From contig JAPTYO010000013.1 in assembly GCA_036873135.1 (NCBI GenBank), positions 20,023,901 through 20,087,900 on the forward strand: 64,000 nt of DNA, in the 5' to 3' direction. Of this stretch, positions 1 to 11,122 are shown piece by piece. This DNA is from Clarkia xantiana subsp. parviflora. Taxonomy: Eukaryota; Streptophyta; Magnoliopsida; Myrtales; Onagraceae. Below the pieces are notes generated by a model. That model did not search any database. It saw only the letters and a list, made by a program, of their open reading frames with translations, and had not been told where the DNA came from. Both the position numbers and the translations under genes were made by a program. Position 1 is the stretch's first letter. Each line of letters starts with the position of its first letter.

Positions 1-285
1 CACGCCATGACATATCAAACGACTTCACCCACACGTTGTAGTTGTTTTCTGGTGGTGGGTTTGCAGTAACTGTACATGTAATCAATAAATTTATAACATA
101 GATACATACATGCATGTATATACCACGTGGAGAAAGTAATTAAGTAAGATATAATAACTTGCTATTGGGTGGTCCATACCAATCGCAGGACTCATAAAAT
201 ACTGGTGCTGTGGATGGTGGGGAAGCCGGGACCAGGGCTGCAGAGCAAGTGCAATTATGAGACAAAGAGATTACTAGAAAACCAT
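1..285 (-). pseudogene. Second ML-domain gene copy, partial, probably broken
   Basis: This is the start of a tandem duplicate of the ML-domain gene at 361-2079, running off the left edge. Exon 1 (163-285) aligns with exon 1 of the complete copy: both begin ATGGTTT and both end in a segment encoding VFYESCDxYGPP. Exon 2 (1-69) encodes VTANPPPENNYNVWVKSFDM, matching exon 2 of the neighbour. Reading from the matching ATG, an in-frame TAG TAA follows within four codons, and the signal-peptide part is frameshifted relative to the conserved part, so it is probably a pseudogene unless another start is used. The exon 1 donor would be GCAAGT, a GC-AG intron, where the neighbour has GTAAGT. The rest lies outside the window. 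Confidence 0.55.
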
Positions 286-360
286 ATTCTAAATAATATA
301 ACTGAAATAATATTTTTGTTTAAACGATATATGTATAGAAACAAATGGAAGAAAATTGTG

Positions 361-2079
361 TCATTCACAATTACATGGAGCTGGTGTGGGTTCAGACGTC
401 TCTGATGGAGCTGGTGTGGGTTCATACGGTTCTGATGGAGCTGGTGTGGGTTCATACGACGACTTTGATGGAGCTGTTGCGGGTTCATCTGGCACTGTAG
501 TCGTCGGATCGGACTCCTTAAAGGAGATACATGTCAATAATTCTCCGGATTTGGCGAACATACTGAACTGCGCTTGATAGAAACCCTGTAATTTTTTAGC
601 ATTGTAGAAATCAATTCGATAGTAAAATCTCTGTGTAATCAAACAACACGAACGCTTGCTTATAAAATACGAACAAGGCATAAACCTTTTCATATATATA
701 TTCTAATCGTATTATATATGTTTAAATTTTTCCTACATAATGTCCAGGTGATAGATCTAAGGAAATATTAAATAATAAACATTTGATAATGAAATATGTA
801 TTCATGTATTACATTTTATAAAGACCTTTATTCAAAATTTCAAAAGTTTTCAAGCAAGACTTGTTAAAAAAAAATACTCAGAAATAGTAGTTATCAAAAC
901 AACTTTATCATGTGCGATCATCTTATGATATCTAAACAAAAATTATATGTGTGCTATCGTATTGGTGATATTGTTAGTCTTAGAAATCGGCAGCTAGCTC
1001 TAGAAAACCAAAGACTAGTTCATCATAAATATTTGAGCAGTAGTGTAACTACAAGAAACAAAAACAGTGAATGCATGCTCACATCAAAATTTATGTCGAA
1101 GGAGACAGTAAAATTGCCGTGGTGAATAGGACAGCCGCCATTAGTTAATAAGCTGCACAAATCCACATTCGAAGTAACTGTTTTACCAGTCGTTGCCGAC
1201 AGTAATTGTATCACTGCTCTCCCCCCACCGAGACGCTTATCTGCATTATTATTAAGACCATGCATGCAATAATCATCTCATCAACCTATACATACATATA
1301 TACATTTCAAAGCTGTACATGACAGAATGAATGATATAATTCACCTATGCTTGCAGTGAGGTTGAAGGAGGAAACATCCTTCACACCCCATGATTGATCA
1401 AGCGACTTCACATCCACTACGTACTTGCTATGCTTTATTGGCTTTGCGGTAACTATATATAATCAACAAACATAGATCACCAAATAAATCCATGCACAAT
1501 TTGTTTGTTGAAATAGACGTACTCCATCGTATTCCGAATTCACATTCTAGTGTTGTTGTTCTGTGTTGGTCTGTTGAGTTTGGCTTGATGACCCAATGCG
1601 AAAATCTAATATGGTATTATATAGTTCGGTTCTGATTGCCGATATTGGATCGGTTCTGTTGAAATTAGTCTCAACATGTATTGATGTATCAACTGATACA
1701 TTATTACACAGCCCTCACAGTACGGGTGAGTATTGAAATAGACATACTAGACAATGAGCCCCACATTGGTAGTGTTGGGTTAATTAGAGCACTATATGTA
1801 AGTGGACTAACCCCTCCTATCACAAATTAGTTTTAAAATGAAACACCACTTACATAAATGGTTGTTCTCTATTAACTCATTATAATTGACTCTGTCCAAT
1901 GCGAAAATCTAACATTCTTCAAAACATAAACTATACATGATATGAGAAGATAACTTACTACTGGGTGGTCCATAAAAATCGCAGGACTCGTAAAATACTG
2001 GTGTGGTAGCGTTGGCTAGGGAGATGAGCAGAGCAAGTGGAATTATTATGAGACAAAAGGGAGGTTTAGTAGAAACCAT
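361..2079 (-). CDS. Secreted ML-domain (MD-2-related lipid-recognition) protein, 4 exons
   Basis: Exons, in order of translation, are 1959-2079, 1345-1452, 1083-1240 and 361-585; they sum to 612 nt, giving 203 aa with every junction in phase and GT-AG borders (donors GTAAGT, GTGAAT, GTGAGC). The product starts with a hydrophobic signal peptide (LIIIPLALLISLANA), then ESCDFYGPP, a beta-rich stretch with VVDVKSLDQSW and FNLTASI, a DLC...GGCPI...GNFTVSF segment, and the ML-typical end GELLTCISF. Four cysteines lie at the places ML domains use for disulfides. ML proteins bind lipids in the secretory pathway or apoplast; plant members are linked to lipid transfer and defence. Unusual is a Pro/Thr/Glu-rich tail with repeats of the type EPTPAPSE ending in CNCE, beyond the normal ML end. 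Family call is from motif order only; exon structure is inferred by eye. Confidence 0.72.
374..487 (-). repeat. In-frame repeats coding the Pro-rich tail
   Basis: Four copies of a 21-bp core (TGGAGCTGGTGTGGGTTCA on the plus strand) start at about 374, 404, 434 and 467, spaced 30, 30 and 33 bp. The spacing is always a multiple of three, so each copy adds a TPAPSE-type peptide unit to the C-terminus of the ML protein without changing frame. Confidence 0.8.
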
Positions 2080-2610
2080 GTTTGAACTTGAAGAAAGATG
2101 ATGATGATGATGATAAATATATATAGGGACTGTGGAAATCTTAGTCTATTTCAACTTGCTTTATTTGATAATGAAACAAATTGATGGCAAAAATATATAT
2201 ATAATGATAAATGATCTCACTTACTTTCATATTATTTGAAGTATATATATATATAATGTACAGCTTACAAGCCTAGTCTCTTTTTTTTTTTCTTTTTTCT
2301 AAAATACCCTCACATCAATAATACCAAATATTATTGAACCGTACTTACTCTTATTTTTCTCTGTCAATGAGTGCACTACTTCTTCTCGCTTGTTAATTTC
2401 CACAATTCTGCGTTACAACTTCTGTTCCGGTCTTTACATCACCAGTTTCTGTTCCGATCTTTATTGCACCGGCGTGAAGATCACCGTTTGTTTCTGCATA
2501 TTTTTTTATGACTTGATTGATAGATTGCGTCCACCTTACTTTTAATGAATGAAAGCTAACTGCACTTGCGCGTTTCAGTCAATTTTACTAAAGTCAACAT
2601 GTATATATGA

Positions 2611-2652
<42 letters not shown>

Positions 2653-3359
2653 GCCCGTATTTGGGTAAATAGAAGTAAGGAGCTAGGACTATATGTATTT
2701 TTAATTGAATGAGAAATTCCATTCAAATACTATATATATATAAAATAATATATATCCCATCCACCTCCATTCTCATTATTTTAATGATGAATAACAAAGT
2801 CTTAATTTTTTATGAAAATCTATCGCTTGATCTCTCTATATTATTTTAAATAAACTATATACGTTAAAAGACATCTCTATCTGTCAATAATTGATATATT
2901 TTGGCAAAAAAAAAATTTGATCATATATGTCCACTTTACTTCTAATTACGGAAGTTAAAATGCACGCTAAATACAAATACACACGGTTAAGTCAATTTTT
3001 TACTAATTTAACAGAAAATTACTAAAGTCAACATGTGATTTTATTATATCGGTCAACATGTGTTTGGGCAAATAAAATGTTAATAGGCATAGAAGTACAA
3101 TGGAGCTTTTTTTTAATGATATATTTATTGAATCAAAATAAATGGATTAGGGTAGTACCCAATGAGAAATATTTGGATAGAACTAAGTTCCCCTCACACT
3201 GTTGGCACTACCAACGCTACAAAGTGTGGAATAAAAACAACTGAACATTTAACAAGACAAAGTTCTATACTCAGAACTGACCCGAAAGAAATTTAAAATT
3301 TAAAACAACCACAAACAAATAAAGTAAACAAGCAAGCGAATCGCTACACAATTGTGATA
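2080..3359. other. AT-rich intergenic DNA, no gene seen
   Basis: Upstream region of the ML gene. It is AT-rich, with short poly-A/T runs and TATATATA tracts, including a pure (AT)n run near 2608-2648. No conserved reading frame, RNA gene or complete transposon could be recognised. Confidence 0.6.
2608..2648. repeat. (AT)n microsatellite
   Basis: Uninterrupted dinucleotide tract of about 20 AT units. Confidence 0.95.
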
Positions 3360-5039
3360 GAAGAACCTTAGAATCAGAAAGTAAGGGTAGGATTTAGGGG
3401 ATTAATACTACGGAAACAAAACCCTACGCAGCGGAAGAAGGTGCACATACCTATATTGTTTCCTGTATCCCAGGAACTTTGATGGGAGTTCTCAATACGC
3501 CGGACGATTCCTCGTAGAGGTTCCCATTAGAGAAGCCCTACGCGGATTATGCCTCACAGCAAAGCCTCTGTCGATTCTTCGCATGATGGATCTACTCAGA
3601 GTAAATTGCTTGACACAATTTGGCACCTCCTTTGGTGTGTGATGCTTCAGCCGAACTAGGGTAATTTTAGGGAGGAGGGTTTTCTTTTATTCTCACCACT
3701 TAGGAAGAGAGAATAGCAATAGTGTTCTGAAAACCTTTAGAGAGCTCCCTATTTATAAGAGGAGTTTACCCCTCCACTAAAAGTCGGCCGGCCATGCTAT
3801 GGGGATGCCCAATTTTGGGCCTCCCGTGTCATTTGGAATTTTAGGCCTAGCCCAAATTCCCTAATAAGACATTAACCTAATTTCTTAGGTACATAGACTT
3901 TATTAATGGGCTTCCAGTTACGGCGGTCCATAGTCCAAATGCTAACAGCTCCCACTCGCCGGAATGGGAAGGTGCCTATTAATATGTTGTCGTCCAACAC
4001 ACCACCATTCGGTCTTCGATCCAATCCCAGCTCCGAATAGTTCATACGAGGTTTGTCGTGCAACCGGCGGACACGACGGACATCGTGCTACTCATCTGTT
4101 AGGAGTGTTGTAGCGCCTGCGGAATGTTGATTCCCCATTTCTAATCAACCTGTGATAATTAAAAGTGTCGCTTGTATCCTAGGCCAACTATAATTCTCCA
4201 ATTGCCCAGTTTCTACATAGGAATATCCTTCAGGGCATCCGTACAAGTATTCACAACCTTTCAACTAATGTCAGGCTAGTGGCCACCTTGTGAATATAAT
4301 AGTCGGAGAACTTCAGGTGTACTTGACCATCCCCATCGCTCATACCCTTAGTCAAACCCAACCTGTTTCCAAGACGTGGTCACTAGGCATTTTTTTCGGC
4401 ACTGCGCTCGTACGCCGGGGAGTGAACATTGAGCCTGGCCTTAGGTATGAGTTCTGAGTCCGTACGGATACTTTGGATGCTTCTTCATATAGCATCCGGG
4501 ATTAGTCACACGCTCTAGGTGAAGAAGTTTGTGCCCATCCGAATCTTGTGGATTTTATCTAGCTCAACGAGCATAACCCCGTGGTCGAACATGGCATGCG
4601 TAGTATGAAGCACGTGTCGATAGCATAACTTGAGTTTAGCCAGGATGTGGGAAATATCATACGCTATCGCAGATTCGTCATCTGGCCCTGGATGTGGTTT
4701 TATTACGAACGAGGTTCGTAACGGCGATTTGAAAAACTTAGATCATATCGTGCTACTTCGTAAACCAAATGATCGTTCTGCTTAATCAGGTTTGCCACCG
4801 TGGTTATTAGCCGGTCTTGACTTACTGGAGAATCCTCTTCTCTGTCAAGACGACCAAGCCTGTTTGAAGAGGCTTGGTCCACATTCGACATTATTCGCTT
4901 TGGAGGTTGTCCCTCCTATGACTAGTTTATAGACCGTAAAAATCCGATGAAATTTCAAACATTATGATGTCGTAAGAATCATAAACTCAAATTGCAAGTC
5001 ATTTCAATAAAATTTCAAAATTTTTCATTACGATACAGT
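3360..5039 (-). mobile_element. Ty1/copia 3' LTR and UTR region (element H)
   Basis: This stretch directly follows, on the minus strand, the copia RNase H end at 5040. It has the same layout as the 3' LTR of element A (23960-24935 plus 35527-36240), sharing stretches around 'attaatgggctyccagttac', 'gtgcctattaatatgttgtc' and 'gtgccrtaacctcgctc'-like blocks at matching spacing. The exact borders and target duplication could not be fixed. The two copies are clearly diverged, so they are separate insertions of one family. Confidence 0.6.
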
Positions 5040-5501
5040 CTACTTAAACCCTACGCACTCCCAGCATTTTAACATGCTTTTGAAAAATTCCCTACTTAAT
5101 GGTTTAGTCAATGGATCAACCATCATAATATCAGTAGATAAGTATTCTAATGTGATAACTTTGTCCTCAACCATATTCTTAGCATGATTATATTTTATAT
5201 CAATGTGTTTCGTCCTGATATGGTACTTAGGGTTCTTAACTACTGCAGTTGCTGCTTGACTGTCAGAGTATACCTTGACAGGTTTACTCCCGTCCTCGAC
5301 ACCAAGCAATGCAGTTAAGAGCCTATTAAGGCATACCGCTTCTTGTGCGTTTTTAGATTGGGCAACGAATTCGGATTCCATCATTGACAGCGCTACACAT
5401 GTTTGCTTCTTGCTCATCCATAAAATGTCGGCATTAGAAAGGAGGCTCCCCTGAGGCGGACTTACGATCATCCGGATCGCCACCATGGTCGGTGTAAACA
5501 C
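5040..5501 (-). pseudogene. Ty1/copia RNase H fragment
   Basis: The minus-strand frame encodes a typical copia RNase H end: ILWMSKKQTCVALSMMESEF, a DSQAA block, KNPKYHIRTKHIDIKYNH, and DPLTKPL near the stop. In intact elements this domain removes the RNA of the RNA:DNA hybrid during reverse transcription. Only the last roughly 150 residues of Pol survive; the frame is open but its upstream part is cut off at about 5499 by other repeat sequence, so no working polyprotein can be made from it here. Confidence 0.85.
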
Positions 5502-6990
5502 CTAATTTTGGTGCGCGCGACACGTTAAAAATGTTACGTGTAACGCATTTAAAAAAGGAAGTATCTGGATATAGAAGGTCACAGGGTTGCTAAAAATAGG
5601 TTTAGCTCAAATTATGATAATATATATGCACTAAATATGATGTAAAATTCAGAAAATATATAATATATATTTATGGCAATGTTCATAAATATATATTGTG
5701 TAATTTTCAGATTTATTGTGTATATTGGAGCAAATATATTGTTTTCCTAATATTAGGGTCTAGGCTAGCTATAAAAGGACTCATTGTCAATGTAAAAACA
5801 CATAGAAAATTAAGACCAGAATAAAATATTATTATTTGTGAAAATTCGTGCAAAATTTCAACACATTCCCGTTGCCTGCTGCAGCCACCGTGACCGGAGA
5901 CCACCTTGCCGGAGGACCCGCCTGTCCTTCCATCTTGACCGGCCATCCCAGCATCACCGCCGCCGGAGCTCGGACACCGCGCCGGCGACCCGCCTCGCCG
6001 TCGGCCCTGGACCTAACTGCTCTTTGTTGCCCGCTGCTCAGGACCGCCCGCTCCGCCGGAAGTTCGGCTCGCCTGACCCGGAGCTTTTCTGACAAGCTGC
6101 GCTCGCCTTGTCGGACCGCCGTGTCCGCTGCTGCCTGCTACCACCCGTCGTCGCTGCTGCTGTTAAACCAGGACCTCCGGCGCCGTCCTTGTTGACCCGG
6201 GCAGGTTGAATCCCGCTGCTGTTTGAATTTTTTTTATTATTTATTAATTAATATTAATATTGATATTATTTTATTTTTTGTTATATTATTATTATTTCTG
6301 TTGTTATTATACCATGCTAATTAACTAGTTTAGATATAGATTAATTAGATAACATGTCTTTGTGAATATATGTGTATGATATGTAATTATTAAATTGTAC
6401 CATGATTTTGAGTATGTTTAGTTTTATTAGTTTTTATCTTAATTAGGGGATTTAGATGCATAATAGGGTTCTAGGTTTAAATTTGTCGTTAATAATAGTT
6501 ATGCATAAAAATTAGTTTTTTTTTTTAACATTAGATTAACTTGACGTAACACATGTTTAAATTTAAAAATTGGCAAATATGTTAATTAAGTACTGAAATG
6601 GCGTGAGCGTGATTAGAAAAATATTTTTTTAATTCGTAACAGAACCCCCGAACTCAAATTTTGGATCGCAGACCAATTTTATGCTTGGGTGTTTAATTCA
6701 TTATTTATCTAGGTAATTTAGGATTCTAGTTAGCCTAATAATTAACTAGTGGCGACTCTTTCAAAATCCAAGTTTTCACTAACAAGATTTTTTTTATGGT
6801 GTTGTTGGAAACCACACACTCTCACTTTAAGCATAATTTCCAAACGTCTAAATCCTAGGGCAACTAGGAACTCCGGAGAGATAGTAAGGGTACGACCGCG
6901 CGACCGAGCCGCCGGAACGACTCGGAACAACTCCACCGCTTGTGTAGGTCCTGTGATCCCTATGATGGGGTGAGGAAACCACCGTGTCGG
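5499..6990 (+). mobile_element. LTR-like insertion in copia element H
   Basis: The copia frame stops abruptly at a TGTAAACACC start. The insert has a TATA-like box (GCTATAAAAGG near 5768), then a GC-rich stretch (5860-6200) and AT-rich DNA, and near 6748 the string AGTGGCGACTC seen next to LTRs of some plant gypsy elements. A GTCGG occurs on both sides (about 5494 and 6989) as a possible 5-bp duplication, and on the right a 10-residue string resembling copia Pol (PLIGF...HGG) may resume. The right end does not finish in CA, so a solo LTR is only a suggestion. The long GC-rich frames inside have no recognisable domain. Confidence 0.35.
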
Positions 6991-7647
6991 AAGCCTATCA
7001 GTGGAACTCACCTATTAGAAGAAAGCAAAAACACACACATGAAGTTTCAATCCTGCCGAAATGCGTATTTACGTGTGTTCTTTCAAATTGTTCTCGACTC
7101 CTAGAATTTTTCGTGTATAGACATGGTCTCAATGTAATCTTTATTTTTTGTACCATATGTAATTGTACAACGCATACTAATAGAAATTTACGTTTCAACC
7201 ATGCATCTGCGAAACTATTGAAGAAATACCGCGTAGAGTGGAGGCGGAGTGCTACAATCGTTCAAAATAGAAACGTCAGAGTTAAGCGCTTGCTCCAAAA
7301 TCCGAACAAGTGGTATACACCTTCAACAGCTCCCCACTTGCAATGGGCATACAAGGGATTGATGACTAAGTCCTCCACAATTGAACAGAGATGAACAACC
7401 AAAAAAAGAAACCACTTTGGTTTCACTGCAAATCAATATAAAATGAAGCTAAAAAATCATATTAGCAAGTAAATGTTGATTTCATATTACTAACCGCTTA
7501 GGAGCAGCAGAGATCCATACAACATGATAAAAGTGACAATTCATCAAATTGCTGCAACTAACAAACTATTTGCATAATATGGAGAGATCAAGATCTACAA
7601 ACAGAAATAAACTGCATATTGCATATTGAGTGTATGAATAGTCAAAA
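6991..7647. other. Unassigned spacer
   Basis: No domain, RNA gene or terminal repeat was recognised. A frame at 6984-7394 is open but has no family features and I do not call it a gene. Confidence 0.5.
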
Positions 7648-8060
7648 GGGTTAAGAATACAATAGGGGCCTGAATGTTTGTCCATGTTGCCAAAATGGGT
7701 CTGAATTGAAAAATAATATTATTAAGGACCTGAATTTTGAGTTATGTTTATATGAGAGGTCTCCGTCTATTTTTTATTTTTTATTTTAAAAGTGACGGAA
7801 AGTGGTCACATGCTTGGCATGTGACCGAAAATCTGAAAACCTGAAAATGCCCTTTGACCAAAGTGTGCCCCTCAAATGCTTGACCTAAAAAGACGAAAAT
7901 ACCCTTTAAGCCACCACGGCTCCGGCGACCACCACCACCACCCCGACTTCGGCAACCACCACCCGGCTCCGGCGACCACCACCCAGTTCCGGCGACCACC
8001 ACCCTGACTCCGGTGACCGCCAAAAAAGCTCTGATCAGAGCAACAACTAGTTTAATTAAA
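7648..8060. mobile_element. MULE-like foldback family, left half only (copy 1)
   Basis: It begins GGGTTAAGAATACAATAGGG and runs through the family's ordered blocks: 'gtttgtccatgttgcc', 'gaggtctccgtctattttt', 'gacggaaagtggtcacatgc', then the CCGGCGACCACCACC repeats. It stops at a CTCTGATCAGAG palindrome without a right arm, so it is a truncated copy of the family complete at 8279-9170. Confidence 0.65.
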
Positions 8061-8278
8061 CTTATATTGTGTATCAACTATCATATAAACCCGTAGATTC
8101 TACACTATTTAGATTGTTATAGTGTTGACAGTCTCATTTCTACATGTTGATTGAATCGAAAAACCATTTCAGAGCACATACAGAGTTAGTCCTACCTTGC
8201 AACTCCAGATAATTAAATCATAATCTCAATTATTAAAAATTCGATGATACAACAACAGCTAGCTAAGCATATATATTT

Positions 8279-9170
8279 GGGTTAATAGCCTGGGAGAGGT
8301 CTGAAGTTTGGGCCATATGAATTTGAGAGGTCTGAAGTTTGAATTGGTGATAAAAGAGGTCTCAAGTTTTGACTTGTAGATGATAATAGAGGTCTCCGTT
8401 AGTTTTTTCCGTTAAAATTAACGGAAATTGGTCTTGTCCTTGACACGTGACCATAATAAAATTAAATTTAAAAAATGTCCTTCTTTCACCTCACATGCTT
8501 GAATGAAAAGACGAAAATGCCCTTAATGTCACCACCAACTCCGGCGACCACCACCCAACTCCGGCGATCACCACTCAGCTCCGGCAACCGCCACCCAACT
8601 CCGGTGACCACCACTCGGCTCCAACGACCACCACCCAACTCCGGCGACCACAACCACGATCCCAGGTCGGAGCCACAGAGCTCCGATCTAGAGCTCTGTG
8701 GCCCCATGTCGGAGCCTCCAGAGCTCTGGGGCCACCGAGCTCCGATCGGAGCTTTGTGGCTCCGATGTGGGCCTAATCGGGGTCGATGGTTTCGATTTGG
8801 GCCCAATCGGAGCCGTTGTGGCGGTCTTCGAAGTTGGGTGGGGTCTCCGGACTGTGAGTGGTGGTCGCCGGAGTTTGGTGGTGGCCGGCGGGAGCCGTGG
8901 TGGTTGCCGGAGTTGGGTTATGTTTTAATTAGTGAAAGGGTATTTTTGTCATTTCATTTTCCATTAATTAAAATTTTAATTTGTTTAAAATATTGTCAAC
9001 GGGTAAATCTAACATTTCACGTTGTTCTGTTAAATTTGACAGAAAATTTGGACGGAAAACCTTAAATTTACAAAGTCGAAATTTCAATCCTCTATTATCC
9101 TCAATTCAAACTTCAGACCTCTCAAATTCACATAGTCCAAACTTCAGACCAATCCCAGGTTATTTTACCC
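8279..9170. mobile_element. Non-autonomous MULE-like foldback element with 9-bp TSD (copy 2)
   Basis: Long terminal inverted repeats begin GGGTTAATAGCCTGGGAGAG on the left and end with its complement (CCCAGGTTATTTTACCC) on the right. The perfect 9-bp direct repeat TATATATTT flanks it at 8270-8278 and 9171-9179. A 9-bp duplication with long inverted ends is the hallmark of Mutator-like elements. The middle consists of CCGGCGACCACCACC-type repeats on one arm, their complement on the other, and GAGCTCCGATCGGAGC-type palindromes at the centre. No transposase is encoded; the long Pro/Gly-rich frames are by-products of the repeats. Confidence 0.8.
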
Positions 9171-9774
9171 TATATATTTATATAATCACAACCCTGGCAG
9201 ATAATACGAAAATCATCCAGCTTTAGTTTATGAAGAAGAGATCCATGATAATAACCCGAAAGGACAAGAACCGGCTGGTTGATTATTCCTTCATTCATTT
9301 TCTCCACTTCAGCCTATATTTACCTATTTAAACAAAAGTTAAAGACCTCTAGTAGCTCAATTTCGAATCTGATTCAGTTTCAATCTTACCTTGTTCCTTG
9401 GCTGGAACTGCTTGAGACATGTGCAAGGCAAGGATATGGTCACTAAGAAGCATATCAAGCAAGTGCTACATATCAATGATGAGAATATTATCATTCAATT
9501 TATAATAACAACTTGTGTATTTCACATGAATGAAACATAAAAATTAGATCGGAATCAATCTAGAGATAACTAAGAGATAATGACTTGCTTACCTACCAAT
9601 TCGGAATCATAGGACTTCCCCTTCTGTATTGTTGTCGAATTAGAAGATTGTAGACTTGTGAATTGGAAGTATCTGTAATTCATGTGCAGAAGATTGTAGA
9701 ATTAGAAAAGGTACCTTTGAAGCCACCACAGATTTTGGAGCCGGGACCGACAGTTAAGGGAAACATAAATGAAA
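9171..9774. other. Spacer between two MULE-like copies
   Basis: Apart from the TSD at 9171-9179, nothing recognisable was found: no open frame with a domain and no terminal repeats. Confidence 0.5.
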
Positions 9775-10610
9775 GGGTTAAGAACACAATAGAGATTTGA
9801 ATGTTTGCCCATGTTGCCAAAAGGGGTCTGAATTGAAAAAACGTATTATTAAGGGCCTGAATTTTGAGTTCTGTGTATAAGTGAGGTCTCCGTCTATTTT
9901 TTCTGTTAAAAGTGACGGAAAGTGGTCATATGATTGGCATGACCGAAAATAATTTGAAAACTCGAAAATGCCATTTGACCAAAGTGTGTCTTTCACATGT
10001 TTGACCTAAAAAGACGAAAATACCCATTAAGCCACCCCAGCTCCGGCAACCACCACCACCCGACTCCGGCGACCACAACCCATCTTCGGTGACCACCACC
10101 CCAGCTCCGACGACCACCACCCCAGCTCCGACGACCAAAACCCCCTCCGGCAACCCAAAAAAACTCCGATCGGAGCTCTGTGGCTCCGATTCGGGGCCAC
10201 AAGGCCACAGAGCTCCGATCGGAGCTTTTTGGCTCCGATCAAAGCTTTTTTGGGTCGCTGGAGGGGGGTTTTGGTCGCCGGAGCAGGGTGGTGGTCGCCG
10301 GAGCTGGAGTGGTGGTCGTCGGAGCTGGAGTGGTGGTCGCCGGAGTTGGGGTGGTGGTCGGTGGCCGTGGTGGCCTTAAGGACATAATTAGTGTGCAGGG
10401 GTATTTTAGACATTTCACATTTTATTAATTAAACTGATAAATTGTATAATAATTACAAAATGTTAATTCTGCCATTTCACGTGATTACATTACATTTAAC
10501 AGCAAATTTGGACGGAAACTCGATTATCAATAAAACTCAAAATTTAGGCTACGTTTTCTCAATTCAGACCCATTTTGGCAACATGGTTCAGGTCTAATTG
10601 TGATCTTAAC
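9775..10610. mobile_element. MULE-like foldback family (copy 3)
   Basis: It begins GGGTTAAGAACACAATAGAG; near the right end the complement of its subterminal block appears (CAATTCAGACCCATTTTGGC). The centre has the same CCGGCGACCACCACC repeats and CTCCGATCGGAGCTCTGTGGC palindromes as copies 2 and 4. The right end is diverged (GATCTTAACGTAAT) and no clear 9-bp duplication remains. Confidence 0.7.
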
Positions 10611-11122
10611 GTAATAGAGAAAACGTAGGAAAACAGAGGGTGTTACCCCGTTGCTCTAAACAGGAATCGAAAATGAAACCCATGAAGCAATTAGTGAAAC
10701 CCATGAACATCAGTGGCGATGAACCCGGGTCTCGTCGTGACTGAGGTTGAGCCAAGGAGAAGAGACCAGGATTCAACCAAGCCCGCGACCTCCAAAACCG
10801 GCTGGGCATAGTGAAATTCAACGGGGGCAGAGTAAAATTCAAGTAGAGAGAGAGAGATAACTCACCGAAGTTAGAACCAGCATAGTCGTTGCCGCAACAA
10901 CCGCTACCGCCGATATAACAACCCTCGCTGGGATTGAGGGTAGAACGGCCACATCCACAGCTTCCGTCGCCAACGTCAATGCCACTGTTGCCTCCGAAGC
11001 CTCGTTGCATCAACTTCCATCGCTAACTGCAACAGAGGGTTAGATAATGCAATTTCTAGGAAGAAAACGGAGAGAGAAACCAGGCGAGTTTATTTCAGGA
11101 GAGAGACGGCATTGAAGACTTA
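10611..11122. other. Unassigned spacer
   Basis: A moderately GC-rich minus-strand frame (10606-11013) is rich in Gly and Cys, but I recognise no family. Otherwise no repeat or RNA gene is visible. Confidence 0.45.

Noticed and set aside
5838..6195. GC-rich open frames in the LTR-like insertion
   Set aside because: Low-complexity Ala/Pro/Arg sequence on both strands without start context or domain.
8475..9065. Pro/Gly-rich open frames in the MULE-like elements (also 10027-10413, 20515-21170)
   Set aside because: They exist on both strands and all frames as a result of CCGGCGACCACC repeats; no conserved protein between copies.
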